This document shows positions 1 to 12,185 of a DNA stretch of 64,000 nucleotides, in pieces. Position 1 is the stretch's first letter. Each line of letters starts with the position of its first letter. This DNA is from Oryzias latipes. Its lineage: Eukaryota; Chordata; Actinopteri; Beloniformes; Adrianichthyidae. The stretch lies in NCBI RefSeq assembly GCF_002234675.1, contig NC_019876.2, positions 17,615,354-17,679,353 on the forward strand, given 5' to 3'. The position numbers were made by a program, and so were the translations under genes. The notes beneath the pieces were generated by a model that did not search any database, had not been told where the DNA came from, and saw only the letters and a program-made list of their open reading frames with translations.

Positions 1-368
1 TGCACCGTCAATAAATGGTCTATTTTTGTATTTATGTCATATATAAGGCGGACTGAACTATAAAGCACATAAAGCGAGACAAAAGAGTAAGAGATGAGTC
101 CGTCAGTCAGTCAGACTTTATTCACTGTGTTCAGTAACTCTAGAACATGTTTGTAACACGCTAAATAGTAGCCACGTTAGCAGTGTTACCCGCGTTGGCC
201 TATTCCCAATGCCTGTAACTTCCAACCTTGTTTGCGAATACCTTCACTACTTACTACAAAGTGCACTATATAGTGCGTTCGCCATTTTCTAGTGCTGTCG
301 GAATCTACAGTTCCAAAATGGAGTGCCCTAAAAATTTCCCAGAAGTGTCTGTGAAAAAACCAGTGTAA

Positions 369-1069
369 AGGCCCGTTCACACCGGGACGAATTTCGCCGG
401 CGATTTTCGCCAACGTTTAACGCCTCGTGACTAAACAAAGGGCACCAATGAGAGTGTGCACACCGACGCGAAAAAACGCCACGCGTCAAAGCGTCAAAAA
501 AAAAAAAACGCCTCGGGTTCGTTTTTTTTTTCCGACGCGTCGCGTCGAAATCTATTCGACCAATGAGAATGCCGCTTTTGCACACGTGTCTGGAGCTTCT
601 GAAGTTACAGTAAAACACAACTTGGGGGCACTCAAACACAAAACTGCCTTGCTGAGCACACATACCAGCGAAGAAGATAGACGTCAAGTAGCGTCTACAC
701 TGCCGCGAAGAAATAATGACGGACATTCTAAAATATCCCCGAACGAAGCACCAGTTGGAGCTACTGGTGCTTGAAATATTCATGTTTTCTTTTTATTATT
801 CTGACTAGCGCGTAAATACTTGCTCTCTTCTTCTGAGTGAAAAAGCGACTTTAAGAAGCCTAAAGTTGCGCAGCGCCACCTTGTGTACAGGAGTATTTCT
901 GTTTACATTAAGCGCCATCTAATGTCAGGGAATGAAATTGCATGCTCGCTCGGCTCATCGTCAGCGAAAATCGCCTGGGTGTGAACACAAAAAACGTGGC
1001 GAAAAACGCTGGCGAATAACGCCTGGCGAATAACGCCTGGCGAATATTCGTCCCGGTGTGTACGGGCCT
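369..1069. mobile_element. PIF/Harbinger-like non-autonomous element
   Basis: The ends are near-perfect inverted repeats: left AGGCCCGTTCACACCGGGAC, right the reverse complement with one change (GTACAC for GTTCAC). Each end is flanked by TAA (366-368 and 1070-1072), a 3-bp TWA-type target-site duplication typical of PIF/Harbinger (established knowledge). The interior is CpG-rich and has A and T runs around 487-532. A short tandem repeat of CGAATAACGCCTGG lies just inside the right end (about 1012-1046). Open frames on both strands (427-774 and 328-783) show no DDE or Myb-like motif and are probably by-products of composition. Confidence 0.85.
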
Positions 1070-1351
1070 TAAATCGATGCTCACCAGCCTGGCGAATGTA
1101 GCCCCAAGTGCATTGCGTTTGAAAAATTTTTGTGAAAAAAATATATTTCAATCTGTTTCTAAATTAACCATCAGCATTTTCATCTTCAGACCTCGGTGGA
1201 TTCATATATAGTCGTTGTAAAACGTTCATATCAATTAGATTTTCACTTTGTGAAATTGGTGATGTCATATTAGCTGTTTAAAAAAAGAAAAAAGGTAGTG
1301 AGCGTGGTGTCCGAATTGCTTTTAAAATCCAGGGCACTACATAGTAAACAA

Positions 1352-1594
1352 AAAAAAGTTAAAGTCCCAATATCTATCACCCACCTAGATGTGTGAAATT
1401 TATCCTCCGCATTTGGCCCATCCCCTGGGGGAGCGGTGAGCTGCAGACACAGCTGCACTTAGGAGCCATTTGGTGGTTTACCCCTTCATGATGAGTGTCA
1501 AGCAGGGAGGCATTGGGTCCCATTTTTACAATCCTTGGTATGACTTGGGCTGGACAAGGGCGGACACTCTATCACAAGGCCACTGAGCTGGTCC
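1352..1594 (-). mobile_element. tRNA-derived SINE inside the family P transposon
   Basis: Read on the minus strand it starts with a tRNA-like head (CAGCTCAGTGG then GATAGAGTGTCCGCCC, an A-box-like stretch). A body follows with the phrases GGACCCAATGCCTCCCTGCT and GCTCACCGCTCCCCCAGGGG, then a TTTAACTT tail. This is a SINE form common in teleosts as I recall it. The B box is degenerate. A related GAGCGGTGAGCTGCAG block recurs near 54.18 kb. Confidence 0.65.
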
Positions 1595-2277
1595 CACACT
1601 ATATTAAAATCTTTTAGTCAACAAGCTCTTTCACACTGAGCTGTTTGGTCTGCACAAGAGTTGATTTCCTCTGACATTCTGCTTTGTTCAGCAAAGTTCA
1701 TCTGAATTTTGTTCAAACCTGAAAACAAAAGATTCCATTACTAATTTGCAAGTTATACAGATTGGTGTTCCGACAAACAAAGAAAAAAAACAGGGATTCC
1801 ATGTTTTTCACAATGTAAGGTGCACTTAAAAAGGCTTACTTCAAAAAAAAAAGCAGCACAGAGCGCTTTATTCATTGATTAACGCTGGTTGTGCTAACTA
1901 ATGTAGTAAGAGAGGTCTTTGCCGGACTGTCAAAATATTTAGTTTAGTTCGGCTAATGTGCAGCAGTGTCTGACTGTGTTTTTCTTACGTGTTGCTAACA
2001 AGGTTGGGAGTTAGCGTAGTCACAGTAATGTGTATTTTTGTGGTATCAAAAAGTATTTCATGTGTTGCAAACAAAGTTGGGAAGTGCAAGTGTTGTGAGT
2101 GAATACGCTAACGTGGCTCACATGTAGCATGTTGCAAACAAGTTCTAGAGTTACCGTAGACGTAGTTCATAAAGTCTGACTGACTGATGGACTTATCTCT
2201 GACTCTTTTGCCTTATAGTTTAATGCACCTCACATATGACATACGTTTAAAAATTAGACCATTCACTGATGGGGCAC

Positions 2278-3726
2278 CTTAGAATCTTGTGCAAGCTGAA
2301 AATACAGCAAATGACATGCGCTGAGAGTAGTAATGCAAACTGCCAACAGTGCAAAACCTCTGCAAAAAATCCAAAAAAGTTTGGATATTATCGTATGGGT
2401 AGAAATGCTCTAGCAGGCAAACCAAACCTAGTCAGGGTGCTAGCTGGACTAGTTTTTCTTGCAAGTTGTCTTTTCTTCTTGGCATCTTTTTTTGTTTTGT
2501 TCTAGTAGCTACTTGTTCCAGGATATACCGTTCCCAGATTCAGAGCTGCTTAGATTCCCTGCCTTCTGCAGATGGAATGAGTAAAAAGAAGGACGTGAAC
2601 TTTTTTTTTTACTTAATTTGCTAGACTTTTTTAACTTAAAAGATCCTGACCTTTTGGATGTTTGAGTTTGAATCCCACTGAATTGTCTAAACGGGGATTT
2701 GAATAAAATACAAACAATTTATAGGTCGTTCGGAAAGCCTGATAGCATCTGGCTTTGTGGCTGAGAAAATGTCATTAACCTGAAATGTTTTGATCTATTT
2801 ATCTGTCTTGCTCTTTGAATATTCAGAACTGTGTTGTGAAAGGCCGCTGTTTCTTTCAATCATGATGTTTTCAATTACATTTATCAAATAGAACAGTCTT
2901 CGTTTAAATATAAGTCTGGATGGTCTTTTGTTCTTTGCTACACACAGCATTATCTGTTCATTAGCATAGTCTGTAGGGTGATTAGACTATGCAGCGCGTA
3001 AGGAGGGAGAGCCTGCTGAGCGGTGGGTTTGGCAGGAGCTAGCTATAAGCGACCTCAGCCAGTTTGTCCCGGCTCCACACGTCTATGCAAGCAGCAAGAA
3101 AACACACAAACTGTACTGTGGGAACATCTGCTGTCAGAGGGTGGAGGGAGGGAGCAGGGAACATTCATACAAGGCAGAAAATTATTCATAGAAGGTAAAA
3201 CTGGTTTGATCCTGCAATTTAGCCACTGGCTGAGACATTTCTGTCAGTTCCTGACTGGGTTTCGTAATCCTCTCATTGCTGAGAGAAAGCTGAAAACTGT
3301 AGGTGAAAGTTTCTGTCCTAAAAGACACAGTTTGCATGCACTGCTACTGCACAATTTAAAAAAAACTGCATTTATTGTTAGACCTTGACTGACACGTTTA
3401 TTATGACAGGAGTTTAATAGTGGTGTAAATTCAATATTTACATTAAAGTAAATTATAATAAAAACTTTAAAACTTTACGCAAACCAGACGTCTGTTCTGT
3501 TTCCAGAAAATCTTTAACGTAGTTTGTGTTCACTCTACAATCTTCAGAATGAACTACAAAGTCCGTGGAGACCTTTTGGTTACAACATCTGACAAAAAGC
3601 AGATTACAGATGTATGTTTTTTTTGCCCACCACTGTTTCCTCTTACAGATTTCCCTGTTTTTACCAATCTAGAAAAAGAAAAATTTCATTCTACTTGTTG
3701 CAATGAAAGTATAGAGGCAAATCATC
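2278..3726. other. Intergenic, no gene recognised
   Basis: Mostly AT-rich single-copy-looking sequence. The frames at 2269-2505, 3023-3388 and 3549-3809 lack splice context, domains and codon bias. A slightly GC-richer patch near 2990-3150 could be regulatory, but nothing specific can be claimed. Confidence 0.5.
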
Positions 3727-4318
3727 AAAGACCCACTTCAATGATAGTGGGAGTTTTGGTGTTTTTAACATGTTCTTGTGGCATTTCTTTGATGAGGGAA
3801 GACATTTAAAAAGATAACTAAGTATAAATTTGCATTTCTCCGTAGTTCTTTCAAATCATTGTGAATCAGGAGCAGACAAAAAATGCCATTGGAAAAGGCT
3901 TATAGCTGTGACGGACAGCAACAGTCATGGGCCAAAAGCTCCCTGCTCTGCTCCATTCTGATGCATCACCTGCAAATGACTAGATCCACGTCCGTCTGTG
4001 TTTTCCCTGTCTGAGCTGGCATCTGGTTTAAAACTGTACAGCTGGATAGCTCCTACATCGCTCGCCATTTTTGTTACACCGATAATTTTGTGTTGGGGGT
4101 GTGAGGGGCCGTAAGCTAGCGGTCGAGTGTGTAAACAGATGAATGATGGGAAATGGGGGCAGGTCTACTCCGAGCCAACAGCTCCGCTCACAAATGAAGA
4201 AACTGTTATAGAAAACAATACAGGTTTTTAGATTTGGGCTAAAAAACGACATAATCATAATTAAAACAACTGGAAATGCTTTAAAAATAAAGCGAAAGGC
4301 GATCAAAGTGGGACTAAA
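3727..4318 (-). repeat. Family X interspersed repeat, copy A
   Basis: One of at least 12 copies of a ~550-600 bp element. In the orientation used here, one end reads AAAGTCCCACTC.GATCATC and the other ends in CATCAGAGTGGGTCTTT, giving short imperfect inverted ends. This copy is reversed: it opens with AAAGACCCACTTCAATGAT and closes with GATCAAAGTGGGACT. It keeps a coding-like segment that starts MASDVGAIQLYSFKPDASSD on the minus strand. Confidence 0.8.
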
Positions 4319-4330
4319 AAAAAAACCCAT

Positions 4331-5070
4331 CCCACACCATACTTACAGACAGTATTTTCTAAAACTTCTATAGAGATATGTTGAACACTGTTTTCAAATA
4401 AAAATAAAAATAAAATCACCATCCATTACTGATTTATAACTACTCTAATATCCTTTCATTGAAAAAACCTTGAACTGATTTTCATGGCAAGAATCTATCA
4501 AATGTTTCAGTACGACTTTGATGAACTATGAACCAACACTGCTTGATGGATTGTTGGGAGTCCATAAAGTTTGACTTATCTGTCGTGTTTTACTCACTTC
4601 AAAGGCAACACACAAAAAAAAGAACACATTTCACTAGAAAAACTTCCCATCAACCCTTCTGATCAGTTCCCTGCCTCTCGAACCTTTTAGGCATTCTGGG
4701 TAGTGTAGTTATAAGGCATGACACAGTTCTCAGTTTTTACCAGACTGTATGTTACAGCATAGAACCGAATGGTGCTGTAGGGGATTCGCTGCATCCCTAC
4801 TGCATCCCAATCTGTTCACGTTTAAAGAGTCACACACGAAGAATTAAATTCTTCTTAATCAAACAACAAAAGGTAGATTTAAAGATTTATTATTTGCTGT
4901 TTGATTACATTACACCAGGCTTAGTTGAAGGTTTCCTTCATTATTATTTGCTGATTAGGAAAAAAAGAATTTTCAGAGATGTTATTCTTTGGTTGTTGTT
5001 TGATAATACACAATCGAACCGACACAAAACCCTGATCCAAGAATTGAGGTTTGAACCAAATTTAGAGAAT
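4331..5070. other. Intergenic, no gene recognised
   Basis: AT-rich sequence between a family X copy and the LINE fragment. No exon with convincing splice sites is seen. Confidence 0.5.
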
Positions 5071-5637
5071 TACAGGCGGACCGGAGCGGCGTCCGTAGTT
5101 ATGCGGTCGCTGTATCGGTCCGTTGAGGTGAAGAGAGAGCTGAGCCAAAAAGCAAAGCTCTCAATTTACCTGTCGATCTTCGTTCCAATACTCACCTATG
5201 GTCATGAGCTATGGGTCATGACCGAAAGAACGAGGTCCCGAATACAAGCGGCTGAAATGAGCTTCCTCCGCAGGGTGGCTGGCCGCTCCCTTAGAGATAG
5301 GGTGAGAAGCTCGGTCACCCGCGGAGAGCTCGGAGTAGAACCGCTTCTCCTCCACATCGAAAGGAGCCAGTTGAGGTGGCTCGGGCATCTAGTCCGGATG
5401 CCTCCTGGACGCCTCCCTGGAGAGGTGTTCCGGGTCTGTCCCACTGGGCGGACGCCCCGGGGAAGACCCAGGACACGCTGGAGAGACTATGTCTGTCAGC
5501 TGGCCTGGGAACGCCTCGGGGTCCCCCCAGAGGAGCTGGAGGAAGTGAGGGAAGTCTGGCCATCTGTTCTTAGACTGCTGCCCCTGTGACCCGGTCCCGG
5601 ATAAGCAGAGGAAGATGGATGGATGGATGGATGCAAG
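5071..5637 (+). mobile_element. 5'-truncated Rex3-like non-LTR retrotransposon (reverse transcriptase C-terminus and tail)
   Basis: From about 5071 an open frame matches the C-terminal end of a fish LINE polymerase. Segments include AKLSIYLSIFVPILTYGHEL, TRSRIQAAEMSFLRRVAG, QLRWLGHLVRMPPGRLPGEV and RPRTRWRDYV, ending in PEELEEVREVWPSVLRLLP and a stop at 5589. It is followed by GGATAAGCAGAGGAAGATGG and a GATG microsatellite, the typical 3' end of Rex3 (RTE clade, established knowledge). The part upstream in the same frame (4894-5070) is unrelated flank, so this is a dead-on-arrival insertion lacking endonuclease and most of the RT. Confidence 0.85.
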
Positions 5638-5639
5638 AA

Positions 5640-7398
5640 ACTGAATTGTTGCATCCCCAATAGTTAATTCATTTTATTACTATTTTCCATTGCTTGCTGT
5701 GCCTCATAAACCAGTGTACTTTATAGTCTGAAAAATACAGTTCTCACTAACTCATCTGTCACCACATCAGGGTTCACTTGCAAGCAAACAGAAAACCTTG
5801 TTTTTAGGTCTTTCACTTTGTGTGTTTGGGTCCCAAAGTGTTTGTTTCTTCCAAAGAAACTATCAGAGAAAACCAAAGCAACCATATAGACCAAAACCGA
5901 AGACCCTTCAGATTGTAAATCCAAAGCTTTGTCATTCATCTGTAGAGGCCATTCCTTGATCTGAATTCAAACCACTTGGTTTGGGTCACTCTTTCCTTTG
6001 AGCACAGGAGATGAATTACCAGCTTGACAACCACACACATGTTGTGATGACAAAATATGACGATGACAGCTACCTCCGTTTGTCTTGGAGCTTGATATCT
6101 GATGTCACAAGGGCACTCGAGGCCAGTGGGACAATGGGAGGGGCTTCAGCTGCTGACATAGTTGAACTTCCTGTGGTCTGGTGTGAGGCTACACAGCTGC
6201 CTCAGTCATAATTCAGCAACAGCACTAGTCTCCTTACAAGGACAGGAACAAATACCTTTGGGGCGACACGTCCCAGGGATCGCCTGACAAGAGCATTGGT
6301 GTAAATGTAATCCAAAAATCAAAATTAAAACCAAAATTAACTTTATTTTGCTCATCAAAAATTAATGATGACATTTTCTTTAATCAATTTAAAAAAAAAA
6401 GTCAAATTCAGATTTTGAAAAACTGCATGCTTTTTAAAGATGTACTGATGAAATCTCGTATCTGCATTAGCCAGAGGAGTGATTTCAAATTAGAAGCAGA
6501 GTTTGGATGAGGCTTGTTTGTCCTTCACCCACATCCACTGGTGTAAATCTGTGAGGCATTGGAGTGTGCATGGTCACACTGCAAAGGCATCACAAAGATC
6601 TAACGTTTGAAGTGGTGACCTGGTGTTTATCAGATTCTCAGCTATTCTTTCTCTTGTGAAAACGACTTTTTGCACAAGGAAAAGAATTTTTCTCACCTTC
6701 TGGTCTCTTTCCAGTAAATTGAACTTTTTTCGATATTTTTTTTAACAGGGAATTGTTTTGAACACCTGCAAACACAAATGTTTCTTTTTATTCATCTGAA
6801 TTTCTGGCTATCAGAAACCTTTTATTAACAGATTCTTTAGAACAAACCACCATTTTCCTCCATCTGTCCTCCTGATTTACTCATCTGAAAACACTGAATG
6901 AAGCTGACACTCAATTAGTTTAATTAGAAAATCCACTCATGAATGGGTTCCTGTTGCAGGAGCAGCTGCACACACTGTGCCCCTTCACTTGCTGTGATTT
7001 AGTTTCAGACAGATAAGACTCACTCTAGCAAATCATTTGGGTAAAATTCCATCAGACCAGATCCCTGCAGCTATGTTTGTGGGCCTTCAGAGGCCATGTT
7101 TAGTACCAGAAAATACTACACAGCAAAAAAAGACGCTTAAAAAAGGTAAAAGACCATTATTTCAAGAAAAAAATTTCCCGTTCAAAAGGTGCAGTTTTGG
7201 AGGATGCTTCTTCACCTTTAAGGCCAGGTCTCCCCTGTTTGGTAACACAACCCAACTGTCTTAAACTGGGTTACATATCAGAGTTGAAACTTACTTTTTT
7301 TCCTGCACATAAACAGTTGGGCAAACAGACAGAAAGAGTGTGGATCTGAATTGCTCTCCAGCTTAACTCTGCTTACATGGTTACAAAAAACCAAACAC
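5640..7398. other. Intergenic, no gene recognised
   Basis: The frames at 5721-5939, 6011-6211 and 7037-7264 show no family signature or splice context. AT-rich throughout. Confidence 0.5.
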
Positions 7399-7952
7399 TT
7401 AAAGTCCCACTACGATCATCTTTTGATCTATTGTTCAGTGTTCCCAGTGGTCCTTTAATTATGATTATGTCATTTTCTAGAACATAGTTCCAGCAGAGGA
7501 GCAGGAGTTCACTAGAAATTTTCCCCGCCCCCACTTCCCATCACCTGTATATGAGGGCACTCTGTTTACACGCCCCTCTCTGTTACAGCCCCTCACTCCG
7601 CCAACCCAACATCAAGGACAACAAAAATGGTGAGTAATGTTGAAGCAATCAAGCCAAACAGTTTTGAGCCAGAAAAACAAAGATGTCCATGGATCTATTT
7701 GTCTGCAAGTTGATTCATCGAAATGGAGCAAAGTACGAAGTTTGTGACCTGCCCAACGCATTTTTATTTCATAAATACGATCTTATTCAAGCGGTTTTTG
7801 TTCGTCTGCTTCTGATTCCCAACTATTTGAAAAAAGAAATACTCAGAAATTCTTTTTTACACTTAATTTTCCTATTACCGGTATATGACCTCCATCATCA
7901 GAAAAATGTTAAAAACACCAAAAACACAATTTTCATCAGAGTGGAACTTTTA
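7399..7952 (+). repeat. Family X interspersed repeat, copy B
   Basis: Near full-length copy. It opens TTAAAGTCCCACTACGATCA and ends near TCATCAGAGTGGAACTTT. The internal ATG at 7627 is preceded by an A-rich context (AACAAAAATGG) and reads MVSNVEAIKPNSFEPEKQ before losing frame. This is the same segment as in copies A, G, I and J. Confidence 0.8.
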
Positions 7953-9135
7953 ACTTTAATGCATATGTTTTAAGAAGAAAACATGATTTTTTTATCATCA
8001 AATTTTCCAGAAAGTCCTCCAAAAATGCACCAAACCAGAATGAATTCAGGAAGTGTGAGAAGAGGAATAATACCTCGGAGGTCAAAAGTATTGTCCAAGT
8101 CAGATTAAACCTCTGGATTGTATGTACTGTATTTACTGAATTTGATAGCAAAATGTGAAATTGATCAAATTTGAATGAATAGAAGGTACGATTACATTCA
8201 AACTCTTCAAATTAAGCTCGAAAGTGAAAAAATCTGACCACCCCAAATAAAACTGTTTGACTTTGTTTGGTGTTGAAGGAAAACCCTGTTTGCTGCAGTT
8301 GAACTTTTAGCTCATTTTTGTTTTTCTTGTCTTGTCTTTGTTGGTATTTGCTCCTTCTCTTTGTGTTTACTGTATGCTGAACCGCTGGACTGAATCCCGA
8401 CTCATCAGAATCTACAGTCTTCCATGAAGGATAGGAGTTTTTTTAACAGCGTTTTCTGTAAAACCTTTTCAGTTTTTATGAGACAAATGCAAAACGAAGC
8501 TCTAAAACCTGCAGATCTGCATGAAGTACTTGAATAAAACTGCATCTATTTGACTCTGCATATACAGTACTTGCAGAATCAAATATTTGATTTGAGTCTG
8601 CATCCTTTGAAGTTTTCCCAAATTATTTAAAAAAAACAAAACCAATGCAGATGATATATTGTGAGCACACCCTGCTGAGCTGTTAGCTCATAATGTGGTC
8701 TCATTCTGAAGGTCATGCTGACGTTGTGTTTGTGGTCAAATAGGAAAAATATAAATCATCTTGAACTGGGAGGTCTGCACTTTTCACTTTTTGCATATAT
8801 ATTCTTAATTTATTTATACACTGACATATTCATGAACAATATGTTTGACTGCTCCGGATAAAGTTTGTTAGGAAAGATTTGACCTTTGAACTCTATCAGT
8901 GAGACAAAAAGAACCAAAAGGGCAGTTGTTCCAAAGTGATTAATCAATCGCCACAGCATCAAGGTGGCTTTTAGACGCCCCCCTGTCATTAAAAGCACAT
9001 GCTTTCACATCATGTGTGAGCCAAACAATGCAGCAAGAGGAAGCACGCTGTTCTGCGAACGACAGAGAAAGAGGGAGGGTGACAGAAAGCAGGCGTGTCC
9101 ATGCACTCTGCATGCTCCCGGGATTACAGGAGCCC
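7953..9135. other. Intergenic, no gene recognised
   Basis: AT-rich sequence without convincing exons. It becomes GC-richer just before the candidate promoter at 9.13 kb. Confidence 0.45.
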
Positions 9136-9301
9136 TATTTAAAGTGCAGCGCCTGCCCATGCTGTCAGTGTGCTACGTGCAGGACGAGGCTGCACGCGCT
9201 GAGGCTCACTTCAGGGACTGAGGGAGACTTCTAAATAAGGGCAGGAGGAGAGGGAACAGTGGCTGGACATTCTCCACCTCTACTGCACGTTTCATACAAC
9301 A
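9136..9301 (+). promoter_or_regulatory. Candidate TATA promoter and noncoding first exon
   Basis: A TATTTAAA element at about 9136 is followed about 30 bases later by GC-richer sequence with no long frame. That sequence ends at a donor-like CAACAG|GTAGGG at 9301/9302. The next plus-strand acceptor linked to an ATG is at 13430, so this could be the 5' UTR exon of the small gene at 13.4 kb. This is inference from signals only; RNA evidence would decide. Confidence 0.35.
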
Positions 9302-11640
9302 GGTAGGGAGGATGAATGTGTTTGTCTTATCAACCTGGTTAGGTGTGCGGTGGTTTCTTGGAATTTTCACAGAAGGAGGTGTGTCCTGAATATAGGTCCT
9401 CTGATACCTTAAGCCGTTCGTGGGACTTTTAGTGGAAAACTACCGGTCAAACTGTGTACTGTCAGCTTGAAGAATCTATTATTATGTCTTAAGTTTGCCT
9501 TCAAACTTTAATTTTTTGCACTGAAACATAATTCATGTTTGCCTCTGCTCACTAACACTGGAAAATGTGATGGAATACATGTTGGCAAATATGCATCAAA
9601 CCCCTTTGGCTCCAAAATTAACACAATCTAGCTTCTACTTATAAAAAGCAATAACATAAGTGGATATTTTTAGAGCAGGAAATGAAAATCAAATTTCAAC
9701 ATTACATTTCTACAAAAATATCTATTATTTTGATAAATAATATTTTTCAAGCACAAAAGCCCATTTAGCGCAAAAGTATTTCATAATATATAATACATAA
9801 TGTAGAAGTTTAGTAAAAGAGCACAAATGTAGCTAAGTTTGGCTTCCTGTAGGTTGGGGGAGGGTTATTTCTTATGGTTACACATGATTGAATGGGTTGG
9901 ATGCAGTTGTTGTCATAGCCTGCATACCAGGAACCTGTCCTGTCTGATTACCTCTAAATATCATCATTTCCTGTGAAAATGTCAGAAATGTGAACGTTTT
10001 AGCATTTCTTCTTGACTGAGTGAGTGTAGAGTTGTGTCAGGGTGTATTTTATTTTGAAGAGCTGGCTCCAGTGTTTTGGCTCAACAAGCTCAAAGGATTT
10101 AAATCAAAATAGAAGAGTTTTACTTCGAAAGGAAGAAGGAGGTTTGAATAAAACTTGGAGCAACATTAAAGTGAAAATTTGTGTCAAAGGAAAAATAAAA
10201 GAATCATTTTAGAGGAAAAAAGCTGCAAACCTGCAGATATACAGTTCAGGTAGGGTAAAAAATGTAATTTTAATTATAAAATAATTTCATGTAAACTGCT
10301 GATATTCTGCAAACACAACAAAGTTTAACAAATAAGTTGGAAAAGAAGCGGAAAGTAGAACGCAAATGTCAGTCAAATGAGTGTTTGAGCACATGACTTG
10401 GGTAAATATACCTTGCAGCCACTCAACCACAGCTGCGATGCTATCAGCAGACTTTCTGTGAGCGTCGTGAATTTCCTGCAGAAATGTTAGAATCTGCTTC
10501 ATTGCTGACGAATACGAATGGATGCATGATGGTAGTTATATTAATAATATTAGGCGAGGTGAGAATTGGTGCGAAGGGCAGTAAATTCCTGTTAAACCTG
10601 GGTGGAAACGCAGAAAAGTGAGATTTTTTATGTATTTTCAAAAGATAAGGAGGGAACTGCAGAGAAATAATGATGTTTGTTTTCCAAGAAAACATGATAA
10701 TAAAACCATTTCAGCTTTAACTGGCCGCTCAACTACACAGAAGAGCACTTTGATTGATGGTGTGTATTACTCCCCCAAGGCAGAAAGGAAAAGAAAAACA
10801 GTTTTTCTTGATTTTGTCATTTTGGGCTACTTAAAGGGTGAAACAAATTCATTTTAGTCCATGAATTTCTTTATAATGGAAATGGTTTGAATTCTAGCAA
10901 AAAGTCATTAATGGGTGATCTACTTTTTTTATCTTCTTCAGTTTGAGGCTGAACAACAAATAAGTGAATTTTTTTTAAAGCTTCTCTGAATTCTTTTCCC
11001 TACTTCTTTTTTTTTAGTCCTCTTGCCCCATCTGTGTGTGTTTTTGCCATCTGAGGTTGTTTTTCTCCTCCCATCTCCCAGCCTGCTATGAGCTGCCAGG
11101 CCCCCACAGCCACCTACAAGATCGGTGTCCAAAATTCCTCATGACTGACTGGGACCTTAATATTTGAGTGTTTGTAAGTCTGAGTGATCCCTGTGAGTCC
11201 TCAGGTTACAGACCCAGTATCCACACAGGCCTCCAACACAATGGGTGTACTGTCTGAGAGTAGAATAGGGAGTCAAAGCGTGAATGACAGGGAAGAAAAT
11301 GATCCGGTGAGGAACTGAGAAAGAAAGAAATGGCCTCTTTCCGTCACTGCATGCCTGTACTGTGCAGCAGCAGCAGGTCTGAGTGGATGTGTGAGCTGTC
11401 ACGTCTCTGTAGAGGGGCCTCCCAGACTCCAGCACAAGCAAACTGCCCCTTTTTATGTCGCAATCAGCGCTCAGTGTTTGTCATCAGATATCCCAATGTG
11501 TCCCTCTGTGATGGCCGAACAATGGGGATCCGGCGATTAAAGCGTTTCTGTAGAATTTCCCATCAGAACAGCGGAGAAGGAGCCGTGTGTTTGTGTGCTC
11601 GACTCGAGCTGGGACACAGGGACACATTTTAACAAGAAAA
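9302..11640. other. No coding feature seen; possible first intron of the small gene at 13.4 kb
   Basis: AT-rich. The frames at 10287-10857 and 11157-11632 overlap on both strands, lack domains and show no splice pattern. Confidence 0.4.
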
Positions 11641-12185
11641 TTTTAATTTAAATCCGCAAAAGTGGAATCTTAAGAAAGTTAAAAGATTTTGTCTTACTCC
11701 ATTGACCGATTTGTTTTTCTTATTTAAAGAATTTTTTTCTGAATTCTACGAATTTTTGACTTATTTTAGGGGGTCTGTTTTTGCAGTGTAGTAAGAGTAA
11801 TAAAGGCACACCTCCAATAATAAATGTTATGAAACATTCACAATAATGGGTTACTCATCACATTAACAGTATTGTGGAAGTTTCATTGGCAGACAGTGAG
11901 ACACACCCTCTGACTTGTAAACATCTTAGTGAACATCCCGTACACTGCAAAAACAGGCCCAATAAAAACAAGTCAAAAATTAAGAACAATTTTGTCTAAA
12001 CAAAAATCCAATGGGATAAGGAAAATGTTTTTTTTTACCAAGAATTCCTATTTTAAGAAAAAAAAAATTAAATTCAATAAGACGCTTTCTCAAACTAAAA
12101 TTATTTTGCTATTGAAAACTTTACTTGATAAGATTATTTTTTTTGCAAGACTATTTTTTTCTAAAAACAATGATCTTTTTAGTAT
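11640..12185. repeat. Inverted repeat arms around a 150-bp spacer
   Basis: The left arm (about 11640-11790) ends ACTTATTTTAGGGGGTCTG then TTTTTGCAGTGT. The right arm (about 11941-12185) begins ACACTGCAAAAACAGGCCC then AATAAAAACAAGTCAAAAAT. The arms pair imperfectly over at least 100 bases. The ACACTGCAAAAA end is a frequent fish repeat terminus. Either two copies in opposite orientation or a foldback element. Confidence 0.6.

Larger units (their letters stand above)
1..2277. mobile_element. DNA transposon with long terminal inverted repeats (family P, copy 1), carrying nested insertions
   Basis: The first ~200 bases pair, as reverse complement, with about 2080-2275. Shared blocks include the stretch with repeated GTCAGTCAGTCAGACTTTAT, the block around CTCTAGAAC.TGTTTG and the block GCCACGTTAGC. 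Pairing continues weakly inward to about position 250 (CCAACCTTGTTTGC-like). The left tip sits at the window edge, so the true end may lie outside. The interior around 280-360 and 1075-1340 matches a second copy near 30 kb. No transposase reading frame is visible, so it is non-autonomous. I do not assign a superfamily because no target-site duplication can be read. Two younger insertions lie inside it: a Harbinger-like element and a SINE. Confidence 0.8.

Noticed and set aside
328-783. Open frames of 151 aa (-) and 115 aa (+) over the same bases
   Set aside because: They lie inside the Harbinger-like element, overlap on opposite strands, and show only low-complexity Lys/Phe/Arg runs.
4894-5070. 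Upstream part of the 231-aa frame that ends in the LINE fragment
   Set aside because: Homology to the reverse transcriptase begins near 5071; the upstream residues are chance read-through from flank.
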